Shown: positions 51,747-60,206 of the stretch, one piece after another
Position numbering within the stretch: position 1 is the stretch's first letter
Layout of the letters: every line of letters begins with the position of its first letter
Assembly: GCF_016031615.1 (NCBI RefSeq)
Contig: NZ_JACYXC010000001.1
Coordinates: forward strand, 558,001 to 622,000
From: Streptomyces pactum
GTDB lineage: Bacteria; Actinomycetota; Actinomycetes; Streptomycetales; Streptomycetaceae
Reading direction: 5' to 3'
DNA: 64,000 bases
Notes under the pieces: model-generated
Seen by the model: the letters and a program-made list of their open reading frames with translations, nothing else
What the model was told of the DNA's origin: nothing
Databases searched by the model: none
Made by a program: the position numbers and the translations under genes

Positions 51747-52559
51747 TCGGTGTCCGGCCCCACGACCACGCCCGGCGGACCTCCGGCACTCCGGGACGGG
51801 CCGGGTCCCGCCGGGCGGACGGCTGAGTCCCGCGGGGTACGGGCCCGGGCGCCGGTGGGCGCGGGCCGGGGCGACCGGGCACGGGCCGGGGGCGGTGGGC
51901 ACCGGCCGGGGCGCCCTGCCCCGCACGGCCCGCCCGGCCGTCAGGCCCCCGCCGTCCCCGGTGGTCCGGTCCGCGTAGCGGGGGCGGGGCAGCTCCAGCA
52001 CCTCGCCGAGGGCGCCCCACTCGTCCTTGCCCAGCCGGCTGAGCGGGTCGAGCCGGGTGATCTCCGGATGCCCGTCGACCAGGGCAGCCGCGTCCACGAC
52101 CGCGTGCACCACCCGCCCGAAGACCACGGTGGAGTCGCCGATCCGGAGCATGCTGTGGGTCTCGCACTCCAGCGCGACCGGTGAGTCGGCCACCCGCGGT
52201 GCCTTGACCCGCAGGCCCGGCTCCCGCTCCACACCGGCGGCGTCGAACTCGCTCATCCCGCGCGGGAAGTCGGTGCCGGTCACGTTGATCTGCTCCATCA
52301 GGTGCCGGGGGGCGAGGCTGACCGTGAACTCGCCGGTCTCCTCGATGTTGCGCAGCGTGTCCTTCCGGCCCACCGAGGTGAACTGCACGACCGGCGGGGC
52401 CACCGAGGCGATGGTGAAGAAGGAGTGCGGTGCCAGGTTGTCGGTGCCGTCCGCCGAGACGGTGGACACCCAGGCGATCGGCCGGGGCACCACGGTGGCG
52501 GTCAGCAGCCGGTAGAACGCGGTACGGTCCAGCTGGGCGGGGTCGAAATCGATGCGCAT
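51702..52559 (-). CDS. Flavin reductase-like FMN-binding protein; 3' end likely at about 51941
   Basis: FMN-binding split-barrel: DFDPAQLDRTAFYRLLTATV, VVPRPIAWVSTVSADGTDNL, APHSFFTIASVAPPVVQFTS, RHLMEQINVTGTDFPRGMSE, DSPVALECETHSMLRIGDST. About 205 residues are family-like; after RYADRTTGDGG the open frame continues another ~80 residues as Arg/Pro/Gly sequence across the terminator hairpins. The run of five C (51946-51950) lies just here: one fewer base would end the protein at TGA 51941-51943. So the extension is probably an artefact of one extra base. ATG 52559 follows TACTTG by six bases. Electron donor and partner are unknown. Confidence 0.8.
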   Translation of the reverse strand: MRIDFDPAQLDRTAFYRLLTATVVPRPIAWVSTVSADGTDNLAPHSFFTIASVAPPVVQFTSVGRKDTLRNIEETGEFTVSLAPRHLMEQINVTGTDFPRGMSEFDAAGVEREPGLRVKAPRVADSPVALECETHSMLRIGDSTVVFGRVVHAVVDAAALVDGHPEITRLDPLSRLGKDEWGALGEVLELPRPRYADRTTGDGGGLTAGRAVRGRAPRPVPTAPGPCPVAPARAHRRPGPYPAGLSRPPGGTRPVPECRRSAGRGRGAGHRRAPVRTGAVRTGAR

Positions 52560-52931
52560 GGCAGCCAAGTATCCCGTCCGGGCCTCCCGGCCCCGCCGCC
52601 GCGTCCCGGTACGGCCGGCACCGGCCACGGAGGGCCCGCCCACGGCAGCCGGGTCCGGGGCGGGGGACCCCGCACCGCACCCGTCCGGTCCGCCGCACCG
52701 GCCCGGCCCGGCGGACCCCGCCGGAGCAACCGCACGGACCGCACCACCGGCCCGCCACCGCACCGCCGGACCATCCCGGACACCACCGGACCACCGACCC
52801 CTCCCGCCGCACCGCGCGGCCCGCCGTCGAGCCCCTGCGTACCCCGCCCGGCGGGCGGCCCCGGCCCGGTTCACGGATACTGGGAACCAATCTCCTTCAG
52901 GCGGGGAGGCACCCGCCGGGCCGGGAGCACG
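52560..52931. other. 372-bp divergent gap, flavin reductase / phosphatase
   Basis: C-rich sequence, with repeats of CCACCGGACC near 52780. Promoters for the two flanking genes are presumably here; TACTTG at 52566-52571 is the only -10-like element identified. No gene was recognised. Confidence 0.45.
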
Positions 52932-55292
52932 ATGGGAGCACAGACCGGTCCCCCCGTAAACGGGTCGGGGCTCTTCGACGCCGTCGCCACCGCGGTGCTG
53001 GCCGCGGACGGCACGGTGGTCCGCTGGTCCCGCGCCGCCGCGGAGCTGGTCGGGCGGCCGGGCGCGGACGTACTGGGACGTCCGGTCAGGACCCTGCTCG
53101 CCGCCACCGCCGGGTCACCGGGCCCGGCCGGCTGTCCGGGAGGCGTCCCGCCCTCCGGCCGGGTGCTGCTGGACGGCGGTGACGGCCGGACGGTGGACGT
53201 CACCTTCCGGGTCATGCCGCTGGACGGCTCGGCGGAGCTGCTCGTGGCGGCGGTGCCCTCGGAGCTGGTGGAGGACTGGAGCTACGGCGCCTCCCTCCTG
53301 CGGGCGGTGTTCGGCCAGGACCTGTTCGGCATCGGCCTGCACGACACCACCCTGCGGACGGTGCGGAGCAACGCGACCGGCGACCCGGCCGGCGGCCCGG
53401 CGCTCACCTTCGACAGCGTGCCGGACCTGGACGCCCGGGCCACGCTGCGCCGGGTCCTGGAGACCGGGGTGCCGGTGTTCGACCGGGTGGAGCAGGTGGA
53501 CACGCCCGGCCGGCGGAGCCGGACGGTGTCGCTGTCCGCGTTCCGCCTCCAGGACCACCGCGGCCGTCCGCTGGGGGTGGCCTCCGCGCTCGCCGACGTC
53601 ACCACGCGGCAGCGGGCCCGGGACCACCTGGCGCTGCTCAACGAGGCCGCCACCCGGATCGGCGGCTCGCTGGACGTCACCAGCACCGCCGAGCAGGTGG
53701 CCGGCGTCCTGGTCCCGGGCTTCGCCGACCTGGTGGGGGTGGACATCGCCGAGGCGGTGCTCGCCGGCGAGGAACCGCCGCAGGCGCTCGGCGCCCGGCA
53801 GCATCCGCTGCGCCGGGTGGCGACCGCCTCGGCGACCGGGGAGTGGCCGGACGGGCTGCTGGCCCAGGGGGAGCGGGTGCCGCGGATACCGGACTTCCCG
53901 GCGTTGCGCCGGGTGCAGCAGGGCGAGGTGGTCCTCACCGACCGGGAGCGCGCGGTCACCGAGTTCCGGCAGGACGGGCTGGCCCGGCGGCTGGTGCCGC
54001 CCGAGGGCCGCTCACTGGCGGTGGCCCCCCTCTTCGCCCGCGGGCTGATGCTGGGCACGGTGATGGCCTGGCGGACCGAGCGGTCGGGCCCGTTCCGCCC
54101 CGACGACGCGGCGCTGCTCCGGGAGATCGTCTCCCGGGCCGCCGTCACCGTGGACAACGCCCGCCGGTTCACCCGCGAGCACCGCACCGCGATCGCCCTC
54201 CAGCAGAGCCTGCTGCCGCCCGCGGTGACCGACATCCCGGCGGCGGAGACGGCGGGGCTGTACCTACCGGCCGGCGGCGGCGTCGGCGGCGACTGGTTCG
54301 ACGTGATCCCGCTGCCCTCGCTGCGGGTCGCCCTGGTCGTCGGCGACGTGGTGGGCCGCGGCCTGCACGCCACCGCGACCATGGGCCGGCTCCGCACCGC
54401 CATCCAGACCCTCGCCGACCTCGAACTGGACCCCAAGGAACTGCTGACCCACGTGGAGGACCTGGTGCTGCGACTGGCCCGGGAGGCCGGTCCGGGCGGC
54501 CAGGACGCGGTGGGCACATCCTTCCTGTACGGGGTGTACGACCCGGTCACCCGCCGCTGCGACTTCGCCAGTGCCGGGCACGAACCGCCGCTGCTGGTCC
54601 GCCCCGACGGCGGCACCGAGGTCGTCGAGATCGCCGCCGGCCCTGCGCTGGGGGTGGGCGGCCTGCCCTTCGAGACCACCACGGTGGAACTGCCGCCGGG
54701 CGGGGTGCTGGTCATGTACACCGACGGGCTGGTGGAGCGGGCCGGCGGCCGGGACGAGGGGCTGCGGCTGCTGACCGCCGGACTGACCGAGCACTGCCGG
54801 CCCGACCGGCCGGTGGACGAGCTGGGCGGGCGGCTCCTGGCGGACCTGGGCGGCTGCCCGCCGCGGGACGACATCGCGCTGCTGCTGGTGCGGCCGCGCG
54901 CGGTGCCGGCGGAGGACGTCGCCGAGTGGGAGTTCCCGGCCGACCCGGCCGCGGTGGCCGTCGCCCGGGAGGCGACGACCGGCCGGCTCACCGAGTGGGG
55001 GCTGGCCGACCTCGCCTTCACCACCGAACTGGTGGTCAGCGAGCTGGTCACCAACGCCATCCGGTACGCCGGCGGCCCGGTCGGGGTCCGGCTCATCCGC
55101 TCCGACGTGCTGGTGTGCGAGGTCACCGACCCCAGCAACACCCAGCCGCGGCTGCGCCGGGCCCGCTCCACCGACGAGGGCGGGCGCGGACTGTTCCTGG
55201 TGGCGCAGCTGACCACGCGCTGGGGCAGCCGGTACGGCCGCCAGGGGAAGACCATCTGGGCCGAGCAGCCGCTGACCCCGCCGGAGGGGTGA
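52932..55292 (+). CDS. PAS-GAF-SpoIIE phosphatase with C-terminal HATPase (anti-sigma-like) domain
   Basis: 786 residues. PAS-like domains (about 15-115 and 125-240: SGLFDAVATAVLAADGTVVR and RAVFGQDLFGIGLHDTTLRT) precede a GAF domain (about 250-400), a PPM-type SpoIIE phosphatase (about 410-645: SLLPPAVTDIPAAETAGLYL, GGDWFDV, VGDVVGRGLHATATMGRLRT, MYTDGLVERAGGRDEG) and a HATPase domain (about 660-780: LAFTTELVVSELVTNAIRYA, EGGRGLFLVAQL). It probably dephosphorylates an anti-anti-sigma factor and binds or phosphorylates its partner, linking small-molecule or redox sensing to a stress sigma factor. ATG 52932 has GGGAG upstream. A SigB-type sigma lies 34 kb away. Confidence 0.92.
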   Translation: MGAQTGPPVNGSGLFDAVATAVLAADGTVVRWSRAAAELVGRPGADVLGRPVRTLLAATAGSPGPAGCPGGVPPSGRVLLDGGDGRTVDVTFRVMPLDGSAELLVAAVPSELVEDWSYGASLLRAVFGQDLFGIGLHDTTLRTVRSNATGDPAGGPALTFDSVPDLDARATLRRVLETGVPVFDRVEQVDTPGRRSRTVSLSAFRLQDHRGRPLGVASALADVTTRQRARDHLALLNEAATRIGGSLDVTSTAEQVAGVLVPGFADLVGVDIAEAVLAGEEPPQALGARQHPLRRVATASATGEWPDGLLAQGERVPRIPDFPALRRVQQGEVVLTDRERAVTEFRQDGLARRLVPPEGRSLAVAPLFARGLMLGTVMAWRTERSGPFRPDDAALLREIVSRAAVTVDNARRFTREHRTAIALQQSLLPPAVTDIPAAETAGLYLPAGGGVGGDWFDVIPLPSLRVALVVGDVVGRGLHATATMGRLRTAIQTLADLELDPKELLTHVEDLVLRLAREAGPGGQDAVGTSFLYGVYDPVTRRCDFASAGHEPPLLVRPDGGTEVVEIAAGPALGVGGLPFETTTVELPPGGVLVMYTDGLVERAGGRDEGLRLLTAGLTEHCRPDRPVDELGGRLLADLGGCPPRDDIALLLVRPRAVPAEDVAEWEFPADPAAVAVAREATTGRLTEWGLADLAFTTELVVSELVTNAIRYAGGPVGVRLIRSDVLVCEVTDPSNTQPRLRRARSTDEGGRGLFLVAQLTTRWGSRYGRQGKTIWAEQPLTPPEG

Positions 55293-55681
55293 CCGGGCCC
55301 CGGGCGCCCCGGTGACCCGGGTGCGGTGAGCGACCCGGGCGGGGAGCGGCACCCGCCCGTCGGGCGGGGTGCTGCCCGGCAGGGCGGGGTGCTGCCCGGC
55401 AGGGCCGGGTCCTGCTCCCGCAGGCCGGGGCAGCCGGGCTGCCGTCAGCGGGCTTTCCCCACGGCGGCTCCGGGCGGCCCTGTCGCCCGTCAGCAGAGCC
55501 GGGACGGCCCGGCTTCCGTCGGCAGGCATCTCCTGCACGGCGGGCTCTGGGCGGCCGGGCTCCGGGCGGCGATCCCCACCCGGCCCGTACCCGCCCGGGG
55601 CACGACACCTGACCGGAACCCGGCCCGTACCCGCCCCGGTGGCGCAGCACCCGGCCCCGCCCGTACCCGCCCGGTGTGCGC
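55293..55681. other. 389-bp convergent gap with repeats and a stem-loop
   Basis: An imperfect 10-bp stem (55349-55359 with 55361-55372, one bulge) fits a terminator. Two 20-bp tandem copies lie at 55362-55381 and 55382-55401. CCCGTACCCGCCC recurs three times between 55583 and 55672. No gene was recognised. Confidence 0.6.
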
Positions 55682-56860
55682 TCAGGCGACGTCCGGGCCG
55701 CCCGGCGGTGTCCAGTCGAGGACGCCGTCGAGCGCGCGGAGCGCCAGGCCGGGGGCGAGGAGGTGCGCGGCGGTGAGCGCGGCGTCCCGCGCCATCACCG
55801 CGGGACGGCTGCCGAGCGTGGTGAGCCGGGCCGCCTTCAGGGAGCGCCGGACCACCTCGGTGGTGCGGGGCAGCCGGTCCCGGGTGTAGGCGGCGAGCGC
55901 CTCGGGGACCGGGGTGGCGGGGGCGGCGAGCCGGTGGGCGAGCACCACGGCGTCCTCGACGGCCTGGTTGCCGCCCTGGCCGAGGCTGGGCGGCATGGCG
56001 TGCGCGGCGTCGCCGAGCAGCGCGGTGCGGCCCCGGTGGTACGCGGGCAGCGGCACGGTCATGGCCCGGACGTCGTGGCGGAGCACCGCCGCGGGGTCCA
56101 CGGCGGCCAGGATCCGCGGGATCGGCCGGTGCCAGTGACCGAAGCGGCGCAGCAGTCCGGCCCGTTCGTCCGCCTCCCGTTCACCGGCCGGGGCCAGGGC
56201 TCCGGCGTAGGCGTAGACCCGGCCGTCCTTGAGGGGCTGGCTGCCCCACATCAGGCCGCGGCCCCAGGTCTCGTGCGGGGGGAAGCGCAGGCCGAGGCCG
56301 GGGACGACCATGCGCCAGGTGGTGAACCCGGTGAACCGCGGGCCGGGGTGGCCGGGGAAGAGCGCCCCGCGCACCCGGGAGCCGACACCGTCGGCGGCGA
56401 TCACCAGGTCGGCCTCGATCTCCTCGTCGGGGGTGGCGACCCGGGCCGGCTCGGTCTGTGTGCCGGGCCGGACCAGTGCGGTGGCGGTGGCGGTGCGGAC
56501 GGTGCCCGCGGGGAGCCGGCCGAGCAGCAGGTCCACGAAGGTGGCGCGGTGCAGCAGGACGAGCGGGTCGCCGAAGCGCCGGGCCGCGGCGGCACTGTCG
56601 GTCCGGGCCAGCCACCGTCCGCCGGGGGCGCGCACCCCGCCGTCGCCCTGCCAGGCGCTGAGCTCCCGGACCGGTGCGCCGAGGCCGATGGTGTCCAGGG
56701 CGCGGAGCGCGTTGGGCGCCAGGGCGATGCCGGCGCCGACCGGCTCCAGGGAGGCGGACCGCTCCAGGACGGTGACCGCCCAGCCCTGGCGGTGCAGGGC
56801 CGCGGCGGCGGTCAGTCCGCCGATACCGGCTCCGATGACGACGGCGTGGTGCTGGTCCAT
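55682..56860 (-). CDS. FAD-dependent monooxygenase (p-hydroxybenzoate hydroxylase-like)
   Basis: 392 residues. N-terminal FAD fold: AVVIGAGIGGLTAAAALHRQ (GxGxxG). The DG motif is DLVIAADGVGSRVRG, and the third FAD motif is GDAAHAMPPSLGQG with NQAVEDAVVLAHRL after it. It belongs to class A flavin monooxygenases that hydroxylate aromatic or polyketide-like substrates with NAD(P)H. GGGAGGGG lies just before ATG 56860. The divergent TetR gene 74 bp away and two palindromic operators between them indicate TetR control; the inducer and substrate are unknown. Confidence 0.93.
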   Translation of the reverse strand: MDQHHAVVIGAGIGGLTAAAALHRQGWAVTVLERSASLEPVGAGIALAPNALRALDTIGLGAPVRELSAWQGDGGVRAPGGRWLARTDSAAAARRFGDPLVLLHRATFVDLLLGRLPAGTVRTATATALVRPGTQTEPARVATPDEEIEADLVIAADGVGSRVRGALFPGHPGPRFTGFTTWRMVVPGLGLRFPPHETWGRGLMWGSQPLKDGRVYAYAGALAPAGEREADERAGLLRRFGHWHRPIPRILAAVDPAAVLRHDVRAMTVPLPAYHRGRTALLGDAAHAMPPSLGQGGNQAVEDAVVLAHRLAAPATPVPEALAAYTRDRLPRTTEVVRRSLKAARLTTLGSRPAVMARDAALTAAHLLAPGLALRALDGVLDWTPPGGPDVA

Positions 56861-56875
56861 GTCCCCTCCCGGGAA

Positions 56876-56914
56876 ACTACAGGTGTAGTTACACCAAGCT
56901 ACTACACCTGTAGT
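56876..56914. promoter_or_regulatory. Paired TetR operators between monooxygenase and tetR genes
   Basis: ACTACAGGTGTAGT (56876-56889) and ACTACACCTGTAGT (56901-56914) share arms ACTACA/TGTAGT and are 25 bp centre to centre. They cover the likely promoters of both genes; TACATT (56922-56927) follows as the -10 of the tetR gene. A dimer bound to each site would repress both directions. Confidence 0.82.
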
Positions 56915-56934
56915 GCAGCGGTACATTGAGGCGC

Positions 56935-57588
56935 ATGACCGCAGCTCCCACCGGCCGCCCGGACCGCACCGCGCGCATCGGACTCGTCGCCGACACCGCG
57001 ATCGGCCTGCTCGCCTCCCGAGGTCTGCGCGGTCTGACGCACCGTGCGGTGGACGAGGCCGCCGGGCTGCCGCAGGGCTCGACCTCAAACCTCGCCCGCA
57101 CCCGGGCGGCGCTGCTCGCCACGGCGGTGCGCCGGCTCGCCGAGCGGGAGGCGCGGGTCTTCGGACTCGCCGGTCCCACCGGTCACGACGGACCCACCGG
57201 ACTCGCCGCACTCGCCGGTCACGGCGGGCCGGCCACCGGTCCGGAGGCGGCCGCCGAGGTGATCGCCACCGCCCTGCACCGCGCCCTGACCGACCACCGG
57301 GACCTGCTCATCGCCCGTTACGAGCTGGCGCTGGAGGCCACCCGCCGGCCCGAGCTGCGGGAGAAATACGACTCCGCCGGGGCCGCGTTCCGGGAACCGG
57401 TGGCGGAGCTGCTGCGCGCGGCCGGCTCCCCCGCCCCCGAGCGGCACACCCTCGCCGTGGTGGCCTGGTGCGACGGGGTGCTGTTCGCCTGCTCGGCCGG
57501 CCCGTACCACGCGGTGGTGCCCACCGTTGCGGAGCTCCGCGACGGCCTCACCGAGCTGCTGCGCGGCATGCTGCCGGCAGGGCGGTGA
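56935..57588 (+). CDS. TetR/AcrR family regulator, probable repressor of the monooxygenase
   Basis: 217 residues. HTH: IGLVADTAIGLLASRGLRGL, HRAVDEAAGLPQGSTSNLAR, the recognition helix being GSTSNLARTRAALL. The C-terminal part has a Gly/Thr/His-rich stretch (about 75-105) and then helical ligand domain (ALHRALTDHRDLLIARYELA). ATG 56935 lies seven bases after TACATT; a weak GAGG is also present. Leaderless expression is likely. Its operator pair lies immediately upstream. Confidence 0.9.
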   Translation: MTAAPTGRPDRTARIGLVADTAIGLLASRGLRGLTHRAVDEAAGLPQGSTSNLARTRAALLATAVRRLAEREARVFGLAGPTGHDGPTGLAALAGHGGPATGPEAAAEVIATALHRALTDHRDLLIARYELALEATRRPELREKYDSAGAAFREPVAELLRAAGSPAPERHTLAVVAWCDGVLFACSAGPYHAVVPTVAELRDGLTELLRGMLPAGR

Positions 57589-57631
57589 AAAAGGCCGGAC
57601 CGGTACCGGTGATCTCTGCGACCATCGGCCC

Positions 57632-58132
57632 ATGACGACAACGGAACGCACCGACCCACCGCTCCGCGCCGACGAGCGCACCATGCTGGAGAGCTGGCTG
57701 GACTTCCACCGCGCCACCCTGGCCCGCAAGTGCGAAGGGCTGGACGACGCCCAGCTGCGGCAGCGGGCCGCACCGCCCTCGACGCTCTCGCTGCTCGGCC
57801 TGGTCCGGCACATGGCCGAGGTGGAGCGCGCCTGGTTCCGCCGGGTGCTCTCGGCCGAGGACATCAGCTGGATATACAGCGAGCAGGACCGCGACGGCGA
57901 CTTCAACCTCACCGACGAGGACACCTCCGCGGAGGCGTTCGCCACCTGGCGCGCCGAGATCGACCACGCCCGCCGGGCCGCCGCCCGCCACGCGATGGAC
58001 GACACCGGCCTCCGGCACGGCAAGGAGTTCAGCCTGCGCTGGATCTACGTCCACATGATCGAGGAGTACGCGCGCCACAACGGCCACGCCGACCTGCTCC
58101 GGGAGCGGATCGACGGGGTCACCGGCGACTGA
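57632..58132 (+). CDS. DinB family protein (DUF664-like)
   Basis: 166 residues. The four-helix DinB fold: DERTMLESWLDFHRATLARK, then LSLLGLVRHMAEVERAWFRR (first His of the metal site) and SLRWIYVHMIEEYARHNGHA (two further His). Many DinB proteins are mycothiol-dependent S-transferases or metal-binding detox proteins in actinobacteria, a possible function here. ATG 57632 is six bases after GACCAT. It is convergent with the TPR-like gene, 28 bp away. Confidence 0.9.
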   Translation: MTTTERTDPPLRADERTMLESWLDFHRATLARKCEGLDDAQLRQRAAPPSTLSLLGLVRHMAEVERAWFRRVLSAEDISWIYSEQDRDGDFNLTDEDTSAEAFATWRAEIDHARRAAARHAMDDTGLRHGKEFSLRWIYVHMIEEYARHNGHADLLRERIDGVTGD

Positions 58133-58160
58133 CCGGCCGCCGCGGGCCGCCGGGCACCGC

Positions 58161-58736
58161 TCACCCCCCGCCGCCGGGCAGGTGCTCGTCGCCGTACGGG
58201 TCCGCACCGCCGTCCGGCCCGCCGGTGCCCGGTCGCCCGGCATCCCGCGGGCCGGCCCCGCCCGCGGCGTCCAGCCGTGCTCCGAGCCGGGTGATGGCGG
58301 CCCGCATCCGGTCGCCGTACGGGTCCGCACCGAGCACCCCGGCCGCGGCCCGGGCCCGCGACAGCTGGTCGCGGGCGGCCTCCGGCCGGTCCAGCCGGAG
58401 GTAGTCGTCCGCCAGGTCCAGGTGGAGCGCGGGGTAGAAGCCGCGCACCGCCTCCCGGGACCCGCCGCCGGCACCACCGGCCGCCGCGGCCGCGTCCGCC
58501 GCCGCCAGTGCGATCAGGTCCCACATCAGCGCGGCCGCCGGGTCGTCCTGGGTGTCGGCCATGTAGTGGGCCAAGGTGCAGCGGTGGTACGGGTCGCCGT
58601 CCGCGCCGATCTCCTGCCACAGCCGGACCAACCGGTTCCGGGCCTCCTCCCGGTCACCGCCCTGGTGGAGCATGACCGCCTGCCCGATCCTGGTCAGCAC
58701 GGCGTCGTCCGCCGCCTCCTGCCGCGGTGCTGTCAT
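58161..58736 (-). CDS. TPR-like helical protein
   Basis: 191 residues. Helical repeats: EAADDAVLTRIGQAVMLHQG, EEARNRLVRLWQEIG, TLAHYMADTQDDPAAALMWD, GFYPALHLDLADDYLRLDRP, EAARDQLSRARAAAG. The last 50 residues are Gly/Ala/Pro rich with two ADPYGD motifs. TPR-like folds mediate protein contacts; partner unknown. GAGGAG lies before ATG 58736. Occurs next to and in the same direction as the WYL regulator but 106 bp away. Confidence 0.85.
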   Translation of the reverse strand: MTAPRQEAADDAVLTRIGQAVMLHQGGDREEARNRLVRLWQEIGADGDPYHRCTLAHYMADTQDDPAAALMWDLIALAAADAAAAAGGAGGGSREAVRGFYPALHLDLADDYLRLDRPEAARDQLSRARAAAGVLGADPYGDRMRAAITRLGARLDAAGGAGPRDAGRPGTGGPDGGADPYGDEHLPGGGG

Positions 58737-58842
58737 CCCCGGTTCTCCTCGCGTGGGTGGGCCGCCGTCCGTCCCGCCCCCCGCCCGGCGCCCCCTGCCG
58801 GTGCCTGTTCCGACGCTAGCCGGGAGCGGCGGCGCTCCCCCG

Positions 58843-60000
58843 TCAGGCGCTCGGGTTCCCGGGGGCGTCCGCGGCGTACCGCTGCGCCAGCTCGGTGACG
58901 GCGCGGGCGACGGCCCGCCGCAGCTCCGGCGGGCCGACCACCTCCGCGTCGGTGCCGAGCCGGAGCATGTCGTCCACCGCGACCGGCAGCGACTCCACCG
59001 GCAGGGTGACCCGGAACCGGCCGTCGGGCCCCGGCTCGCCGGCCGCCGCGGCCGCCCGGGCGCCGGCCGCGCCGTACTTGGCCGGGAGCAGCCGCAGCCC
59101 CCGGGCGGAGAGCAGCAGCTCCGCCTCGCCCCGGAAGCGGGCCTCCTCCAGCGCCCGGGACGACGCGGCCCAGTAGCCGGCCAGGTCGAACCCCTCCGGC
59201 CGGCGGAAGGTGACGGGCAGCGCCTCGGCGGCGGAGATCCGCGACACCCGGTAGGTGCGCACCACGGGGCCCGCCGCCGCGCTCCCCCGCCCGTCCGGCT
59301 CCGACTCCGGCACCGGCTCCCGCCCGGACTCCGGCACCGGCACCGGCGGCCCGGACTCCCGCCCGGTCGCCTCGCCGCCGGGGTTGGTGCCGCCGTCTGC
59401 GGGGCCGGTTCCGCCGCCCGCACCGCCCAGGCCGGCGGGGTGCGCCACGACGTACCAGATACCGCCCTTGAGGACCAGGCCGAGCGGGTGGAGGTCGCGT
59501 TCCACGGTGTCGCCGCGGGCCCGCCGGTAGCGCACCCGCAGCACCCGCTGCCGCCACACCGCGTCGGCGACGGTGAGCAGGTCCGGCACCGGGTCGGCCT
59601 GACGGAACCACGCGGGGGCGTCCAGGTGGAAGCGGTCCTGCATCCGCCGCGTCTGCTCCCCCAGCGGTTCCGGCAGCGCCGCCCGCAGCTTCAGCTGGGC
59701 GGTGGTCAGCTGGGAGCCGAGTCCGAGTTCGGCCGCGGCCACCGGGAGGCCGGCGAGGAAGAGGGCGACCGCCTCGTCGCCGGTCAGTCCGGTCAGCCGG
59801 GTGCGGTAGCCGGCCAGCAGCCGGTAACCGCCCGCCGGGCCCCGGTCGGCGACCACCGGGACGCCGGCCGCGCCCAGCGCCTCGATGTCCCGGTAGACCG
59901 TCCGTACCGACACCTCCAGCTCCGCGGCGAGTTCCGGCGCGGTGAGCCGGCCCCGGTTCTGCAGCAGCAGAAGCAGGCAGAGCAGCCGGTCCGCACGCAT
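58843..60000 (-). CDS. WYL-domain transcriptional regulator (YafY type)
   Basis: 385 residues. N-terminal HTH_11: MRADRLLCLLLLLQNRGRLT, then AELEVSVRTVYRDIEALGAA and VPVVADRGPAGGYRLLAGYR. The WYL domain (about 140-300) has LRVRYRRARGDTVERDLHPL and GGIWYVVAHPAG, and a WCX-type extension follows. A Gly/Pro/Glu-rich insert of about 60 residues separates the beta strands of the WYL part. GGGGGGAG precedes ATG 60000. It is divergent from the DUF3224 gene, with a perfect dyad between them, so probably represses itself and that gene. Confidence 0.92.
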   Translation of the reverse strand: MRADRLLCLLLLLQNRGRLTAPELAAELEVSVRTVYRDIEALGAAGVPVVADRGPAGGYRLLAGYRTRLTGLTGDEAVALFLAGLPVAAAELGLGSQLTTAQLKLRAALPEPLGEQTRRMQDRFHLDAPAWFRQADPVPDLLTVADAVWRQRVLRVRYRRARGDTVERDLHPLGLVLKGGIWYVVAHPAGLGGAGGGTGPADGGTNPGGEATGRESGPPVPVPESGREPVPESEPDGRGSAAAGPVVRTYRVSRISAAEALPVTFRRPEGFDLAGYWAASSRALEEARFRGEAELLLSARGLRLLPAKYGAAGARAAAAAGEPGPDGRFRVTLPVESLPVAVDDMLRLGTDAEVVGPPELRRAVARAVTELAQRYAADAPGNPSA

Positions 60001-60051
60001 GGTCTCCCCCCTCTCCCGACCGTCGAGGACCCCTTTTCCCGGTTTCCCCGG

Positions 60052-60074
60052 TACCTGACAGAGGGTGTCAGGTA
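60052..60074. promoter_or_regulatory. Perfect dyad operator between WYL regulator and DUF3224 gene
   Basis: TACCTGACA (60052-60060) and TGTCAGGTA (60066-60074) are perfectly inverted around GAGGG. It lies 51 bp from the WYL start and 132 bp from the DUF3224 start, a reasonable regulator site for both. Confidence 0.8.
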
Positions 60075-60206
60075 TGCCCGGCAGGGTTCTTCCCGGGGCC
60101 GGTCCGGCCGTCCGGACCCGCCCCCGACCGTCGTACCGGTGCGGCAAACCGGCCAGGGCCGCCGCATCGGGCAGAACCGGAAGAACCGAAGGAAGAGGAA
60201 CCGCGC

